Of a DNA stretch of 64,000 nucleotides, positions 58,201 to 64,000 are shown one piece after another; position 1 is the first letter of the stretch, and every line of letters begins with the position of its first letter. The stretch lies in the NCBI RefSeq assembly GCF_030704535.1, contig NC_081810.1, positions 5,861,501 through 5,925,500 on the forward strand, written 5' to 3'. A model generated the notes under the pieces. That model was not told the DNA's origin. It saw only the letters and a list, made by a program, of their open reading frames with translations, and searched no databases. Source of the DNA: Vitis vinifera (taxonomy: Eukaryota > Streptophyta > Magnoliopsida > Vitales > Vitaceae). The translations under genes were made by a program, and so were the position numbers.

Positions 58201-60673
58201 TGCCTGGTCTATGCTAGGCCTAGCTTAAAGTGGTAACACTCATTTACAGGTCATATTCACATGTGACATTTGTGTTACTGTTGTCAAATATAATCTTCTG
58301 CTCTTGATATAATTTGATAGGATCGTAGATATAATTGCATAGAAGGTCCAGTTATGTATCATTGTCTATATTATAACTCTTATCTCTTCAAAAAATATGG
58401 CTAGTTTTATCAATCTTAGGTGAATTGATTAGTACTTGAATACATATCAATGCTATGAAGAAAGTTCTGTTTGGAGTAAATGTCTCACTTGTGCTTAAAA
58501 AATTTGAGTGGTTCCCAATGTTGAGGGTGGAAGACTATCAGCCTCATGTACAGTCATTTAGTGTGATGTAGTTGGTTAGTGGAATAATTGCAAGGATATT
58601 GTATTGCGTTGCTTTTATGATTATCAAGATATTTTAGAATAAATATGCCCTCCATTCCATGAGCCAATATTTTGAGATTTGCCGGACCTCATTCATATGT
58701 TGGGTTTTGATACGTGTTGTGTGATATATAAATACAGTTAAAAGGATTCTCTATTTCACTTATGTTTGCAATGGAAGCAAAGGCAATGAACCTACAGGAA
58801 GTTTCTATAACTTTCTTGTCCCTAGATTGCTATGTTACTAAGGTTTTTATTTAGTAAGAATGGTATTTCATTGCCCTTACTAGTTTTTTTCTGGTTGTAT
58901 AAATCAGTGACAATCTTGTCTTGAATTACCCGATATGAAATCATATTTTAGCAATTTATCCTGTATTTTTTATTTGTGCTGATATTTTGAGCTTGTTCTG
59001 TTTTCTTGTAGGAAAGGGACAGTTACTGGAAGATGATGCAAAAGTATATAGGTTCAGATGTCACCTCAATGGTGACACTTCCAGTTCTGATTTTTGAGCC
59101 AATGACAATGCTTCAGAAAATGGCAGAAGTATGTGCCATCTAGTTTGTATAAGTTTGATGTTTATCTTGGTAGATTGTCTCTAGCCTGTTTCAAATGTTG
59201 CAAATTGTGAATGCTTGTGACAGTTAATGGAATACTCCCACCTGTTAGATAAAGCAGATGAATGCGAGGATCCTTACATGCGATTGGTGTATGCTTGTGA
59301 GTATATTCTTGCATTAAATATTTCAGGGCATACATGTATTATCTGGTTAATGGTGGAACTTTAATGTTACTAATTGCAGCATCATGGGCTATATCTGTCT
59401 ATTATGCCTACCAACGAACTTGGAAGCCTTTTAATCCCATTCTTGGTGAGACTTATGAAATGGCTAATCATGGTGGAATAACATTTATTTCAGAGCAAGT
59501 AGGTTTTTTGAGCACCTTTTATTTTATTTTATTTATTTTTTAGGTTTTTAAATTTCAGTTTTATTTATATATCGTTTTAAGTGTGCTCTTTTTTTATCCC
59601 ATCTGGTTCATGTGTTTCTCATGCAAGTCATTGCTTCTACAAGATGATCAAATCTCTCTTTCTCACTCACACACACGCTTCAAGCAGTCAAATTATGTTT
59701 CTAGGGTTTATTTATTTAACTTTTTATTATATCTGGATGTTCTCTCATGGAAGGATGCTTCCTCATGATTATTGTTTTCTCTGTTCTAAAGTTCATAATG
59801 GTAATGTGTCTGCATTCATTTTGATTTCAGGTCAGCCATCATCCTCCGATGAGTGCTGGGCATGCTGAAAATGAGCATTTCACTTATGAAGTTACATCAA
59901 AATTAAAAACCAAATTTTTAGGGAACTTCCTGGATGTCTATCCTGTTGGAAGGTTAGAATCATGTCCCTGTTTCCCGTTACTTTTCACCTTTCTTTCTTG
60001 TATGAGAAATCTTTCTCTAGAGTCAGATGGAGGTCCAATGAAATGGTTCTTTCATTTACCATGTCTTCTCTCTGCTGAAAGAGAGAGGGAAAAAGTTGTC
60101 TTGTATTTATTCTTAGATGACTTATCTTACTCATTGTTTTGGGTCTGTGTGACATTGCACCACTTGTATGTACCTCAGTGTTTATTTTTCCATCTGTAAA
60201 GCTTTGTTTCCTTTAAAATTCTGAACGACATATTTGGTGATTCACTTTTTATCATTTGCAGAACACGTGTTACTCTAAAAAGAGATGGTGTTGTCCTAGA
60301 TTTGGTGCCACCTCCCACAAAGGTTAACAACCTGATTTTTGGACGGACATGGGTTGATTCACCAGGGGAGATGATCATGTCCAATATGACAACCGGGGAC
60401 AAGGCTGTGCTATATTTTCAACCATGTGGCTGGTTTGGGTATGTCAAAATTTCTCATTTCAGTTATTTCTTTTGGAAACTTGTTGCATCCACTCTTGTGG
60501 ATATTAAATATACTGTAGTATAGTATTGATGTAATAACATGATAGAATTGATACTCTGGATTTTGGAATAGGGCATCATGAGATGAGCATTTGGTTAAAT
60601 TTAACTTTAATTGAAGTGATTATCAATATACTTACTGTCAGTAAATTCACCTAAGTACTTCATATTGAAATTC

Positions 60674-60714
<41 letters not shown>

Positions 60715-63700
60715 CCTCGACTGCTCCAAAATTAGTTGTCAGTACCATTCTTGCGATTGTAAATTGTAATATGCTTATGTGCATTCCATTCCCTGCCTAC
60801 TGGTAGTCTGATTTGTAGTTGTGTTTTGTTGTAGGGCTGGTCGCTACGAAGTGGATGGATATGTGTATAATGCTGAGGAGGAACCCAAAATATTGATGAC
60901 AGGGAAATGGAATGAGTCAATGAGTTACCAACCATGTGACATTGAAGGGGAGCCTCTTACAGGCACAGATCTGAAGGAGGTTAATCTCATTGAATTTAGT
61001 TTTCATTATTTGTTGTTGTGCAAGTCAAATATTGTTGCTTATATTTTAGCTAGAATGCTGCCATGCACTGATTTGAACCCTTTTCACGGTCTTGTTATTA
61101 TATTTATGTCATTGGTGGTAATAGCAATTTGTCACAATTGAAAAGTGAAGGCATGGAGTCGGGATGAGTTTACATAGTTGAAGTTGGAAATAGTTGAGTC
61201 CTATAGACATAACCCAATTGCTTGCACACACCATTTATCCTCCCTTTAACACGTGCACAAAAATTCCTAATGCAGCCAGATGCTAGTACATGCATGCATG
61301 CAAGAAAAAATTGATGCTAATAAATATGGCACCATGTATTTTACACCCAGATGCAAGCAAATACATGCCTAAAGAATTGATTCTGGTGACCATACCACAC
61401 CATGTTTCAGCATATGTATTTCTTGAGTTGCTTGTGTCTTAATTATGTTGTTAATATCAGTAAAAATCTTGTTGTAGCGAACTTGTAGTAAAGCTAAAAG
61501 TTGAACATCGGTTGGATATGCTTCCTAATGTAAAGCTTTTTGTCAGACTCTTATGAACATTAATTCTATTATTTTACCTGTGGGTGATATGGATTAACCT
61601 TCTTTAGGCATCTTTTTGAATGTGACGTTAAAAGATGATTGTGTCCACTCCGTTTGATTTAAGCTCAAGATCTTTGACATTATTATATTTTACTAATTAA
61701 GGTGTATCAGACAGACTTGTCAATGTGACACTAAGTGACATTTGCCTTCTGTTTTCAGTAGCCAGAGTTTGTGTAGAATCCTCTTTAATGATAACACTGG
61801 GAAATGAAGAGGTCTAATTAGCATAAAATGGTCTATCATGTTAAACCATCTGGTATCATATAGAATGCTTACAAATGGCAGACTTTTAAACTTTTGATTA
61901 GTATCCTTGTTTGATTAGCCACCAGGGTCATTTAGGTTGAGTCTCTGTAATATGGCCAAATTTGCAATAGGTTTCCCTATGTCATTTGTGTTGCCATTGA
62001 AACTTTCGTTGTTAAGAATTAGTTAGTAGTTGTGTCTTTAGTGCAATTTTCATGGGTGATAGGCATGAAAACAATGTATTTCTTGCAAATTGGTTTTCTG
62101 TAATTTTTTTTCCCAAATCCATATTTCCACTTTTAACCAAATTTCATTATTGTACCCTCCTTTACTGTGAAATACACCCCTGAAAGAAAAGAAGTTTATG
62201 TTTGGTATTTTGTGATATCCAGATGCTTCAACTTCATTCTACATGTCCATGTCAATAACATGACAAGGATGTGGAAAACCTTATTGGATACACCTATTTT
62301 GCTTTGGTTATTGATCATTTTGATTTTTTTTTTTTAAATAGGGATGAAGGAGAAAAGAAAGAGGAAAGAGAGTTTTTAAAAAATATGTTATGTTTTGCTT
62401 CTAATTATTATTTTTCTCTTCTATTATGTCATAATCCAAGCACCAGTTACAATCCTTTTTCAGCTGAGACTTCATATTCTTAAATATGAAATGTGAACGA
62501 TCAAACACCTAGACACACACTTGCACTTGACACCCCATACCCAATCCATGTAACATTGTTGGTGATGAAGATGATATATTGCCAATCATAAATAAGCAAA
62601 CATCTGTGGCAATATTTATAATTGAATGGATCCTTTATATTTGCCTAACTTGTCATTAGCACATGCATTGCTGATACTTGAGCTGTAAAAAGACTATGTG
62701 CTGATAAATTGTCAATTGATCACTGCGTTATTGCTTTTCTGTTGCAGGTTTGGCATGTTGCTGATGTTCCTGAGGGCGACAAATTTCAGTACACTCATTT
62801 TGCACATAAAATAAACAGCTTTGACACAGCTCCTAGGAAGTTGTTGGCATCAGATTCTCGTTTGCGCCCTGATAGATATGCACTTGAAAAGGGAGATCTA
62901 TCAAAAGCTGGTGCTGAAAAGAGCAGGTCTCTCTCAGACATACACATAGTGGCAAGCTTATGCATACATTTACAATAATTAAAAAGATATTAGTTACTAG
63001 GGCTCTAAGACGAACCTAATGAAACTTCCAGTAAAAAACTTCAAGTCGGGCTCTGGCATGGTTTGAAATCAGTTGAACCTTTTTATAATCTGAACAAAGC
63101 CAAAAACCGATCCTAGTTCTGGAGCTCCTTAATTTGTTGGGCAAAGCTTGGGCAGTCTACTACTTGGCTAGCTGTAGCACTTTTTAAGGCAAACTGAGCA
63201 ACTTGAGATCAGCTTTGATTAAAGGCCTGCTCATGATTATTCATGTGATAAGTGAGCTGTTTGCAATCCTATTTTAAAGCTTCTTATTCTGCAAGCCAAG
63301 GTCGAGCAGCCTACTAGCTATATCATAATGAACTGCTATTAATATGAAGCTATGATAAAAAACAAGTATTATTTTTCTAGCTTTTTAATCTTATAGCTCA
63401 ATGTGAGTTAATGTTGATTGCACTTGTCCTTACATATCTTTTCCAATGTTGATTCTTCTTTGAACTCAATTGTGTACATTGTTTTACCCTTTACCTTTCC
63501 CTTACTTTTCAGTTTGGAGGAGAGGCAAAGAGCAGAAAAGAGAAACCGAGAGGCCAAGGGACATAAGTTTACACCAAGATGGTTTGATTTTACTGAGGAA
63601 GTCACACCTACACCTTGGGGTGATTTGGAAGTCTACCAATATAATGGTAAATACACCGAACATCGGGCTGCTGTAGATAGTTCTGGGGATATTGATAAGG

Positions 63701-63759
63701 ATGACCATGCATCAATTGAATTTAACCCATGGCAGTATGGTAATTTGTCTGCAGAATGA
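55267..63759 (+). CDS. ORP3: Oxysterol-binding protein-related protein, ORP3 type
   Basis: Ten exons: 55267-55364, 56573-56666, 59012-59128, 59224-59296, 59380-59498, 59831-59952, 60262-60438, 60835-60979, 62748-62926 and 63513-63759 (1,371 nt, 456 aa). Phases all close. ORPs bind and transfer sterols and phosphoinositides between membranes at contact sites. This is the short plant type with only the lipid-binding domain, without a PH domain. The family signature [15 protein letters not shown] spans the exon 5/6 junction. Other marks are [38 protein letters not shown] and KFTPRWFD. Length and exon order match Arabidopsis ORP3A as I recall it, which is implicated at ER-Golgi sites with a PVA12 partner. 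Intron 2 uses a GC donor (GAG|GCATGT). The first exon supplies a short N-terminus with [16 protein letters not shown]. Confidence 0.96.
56667..59011 (+). other. Second intron of ORP3 (2.3 kb, GC-AG)
   Basis: It starts GCATGT after GAG and ends TTTTCTTGTAG before GAAAGGGAC. It contains a short (CA)n run near 58030-58050. Nothing else was recognised. Confidence 0.7.
60677..60709 (+). repeat. (CT)n microsatellite in ORP3 intron 7
   Basis: About 16 uninterrupted CT dinucleotides lie between exons 7 and 8. Confidence 0.9.
60980..62747 (+). other. Eighth intron of ORP3 (1.8 kb)
   Basis: It runs from GAG|GTTAAT to GTTGCAG|GTT. There is no embedded gene or clear transposon. Confidence 0.7.
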
Positions 63760-64000
63760 GGTAATCCCGTTTTTAGGTTTGCTTGTGGGATTATGCAGTT
63801 GATTGGATATTTCGGCTTAATTTGGAAGCTGGTCTCTTTTGATGTGTGCATTGTATCCCTATTTGGTAATTTTATTGGGTGATCCAGTAAGTTTACAAGT
63901 TTATTATGGCTACATGGTTGACAACTTTGAATGATGAAAATAGATTCTTGTAGTCAACCTCAATTAGTTTGTACCAAAGGTTTCTTCAGATGTATTTCAT

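Overview
The window looks like nuclear DNA of a dicot plant. It has AT-rich intergenic sequence, genes with many short exons and introns of up to several kb, plant-specific gene families, a nuclear tRNA-Gly gene, Ty1/copia and LINE debris, and short non-autonomous transposons. The style of the repeats and proteins suggests grapevine (Vitis). That is my recognition, not a database result.

Layout. Positions 1-1130 hold a 155-bp tandem repeat and an unexplained promoter-like stretch. A minus-strand gene for a DCD (Development and Cell Death) domain protein occupies up to about 2,000-17,450. Its three coding exons lie at 10190-9576, 5855-5739 and 5617-4796. A probable 5'-UTR exon and TATA box sit near 17,290-17,480, so most of the gene is intron. 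Those introns contain an 84-bp tandem repeat, a roughly 300-bp repeat family, and an array of about 500-bp units (11,570-16,190) broken by a solo LTR and an AT-rich insertion. From 19,653 to 24,642 there is a full-length, recent Ty1/copia element (184-bp LTRs, 5-bp target duplication, five in-frame stops). It landed in the polypurine tract of an older, decayed copia element in the opposite orientation, whose pieces continue to about 26,900.

The right half is gene-rich. It holds a six-exon rhomboid protease gene (minus, 33134-29186), an intronless GT47/MUR3-type xyloglucan galactosyltransferase (plus, 37218-39440) with a uORF, tRNA-Gly(UCC) (40503-40574), a seven-exon PGR5-like chloroplast membrane protein (plus, 41703-45475), a four-exon RAB5IF/RCAF1-family membrane protein (minus, 51890-46794) and a ten-exon ORP3-type oxysterol-binding-related protein (plus, 55267-63759). 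I joined the exons of the spliced genes by hand. Phases are consistent and the products are collinear with the families as I know them.

The most unusual structure is a 1.7-kb element at 53102-54802. It has roughly 155-bp terminal inverted repeats and a TTA target duplication. Its interior is filled with repeated 31-bp near-perfect palindromes (arm GGGAACTCGTCTCTT) separated by AT-rich spacers. I do not recognise the family.

The protein genes do not form a pathway. They are unrelated housekeeping, endomembrane and plastid genes, as expected for a plant chromosome. The links between them are positional: the palindrome element lies in the gap between the divergently transcribed RAB5IF-like and ORP3 genes, and repeats have collected in the introns of the DCD, rhomboid and RAB5IF-like genes.
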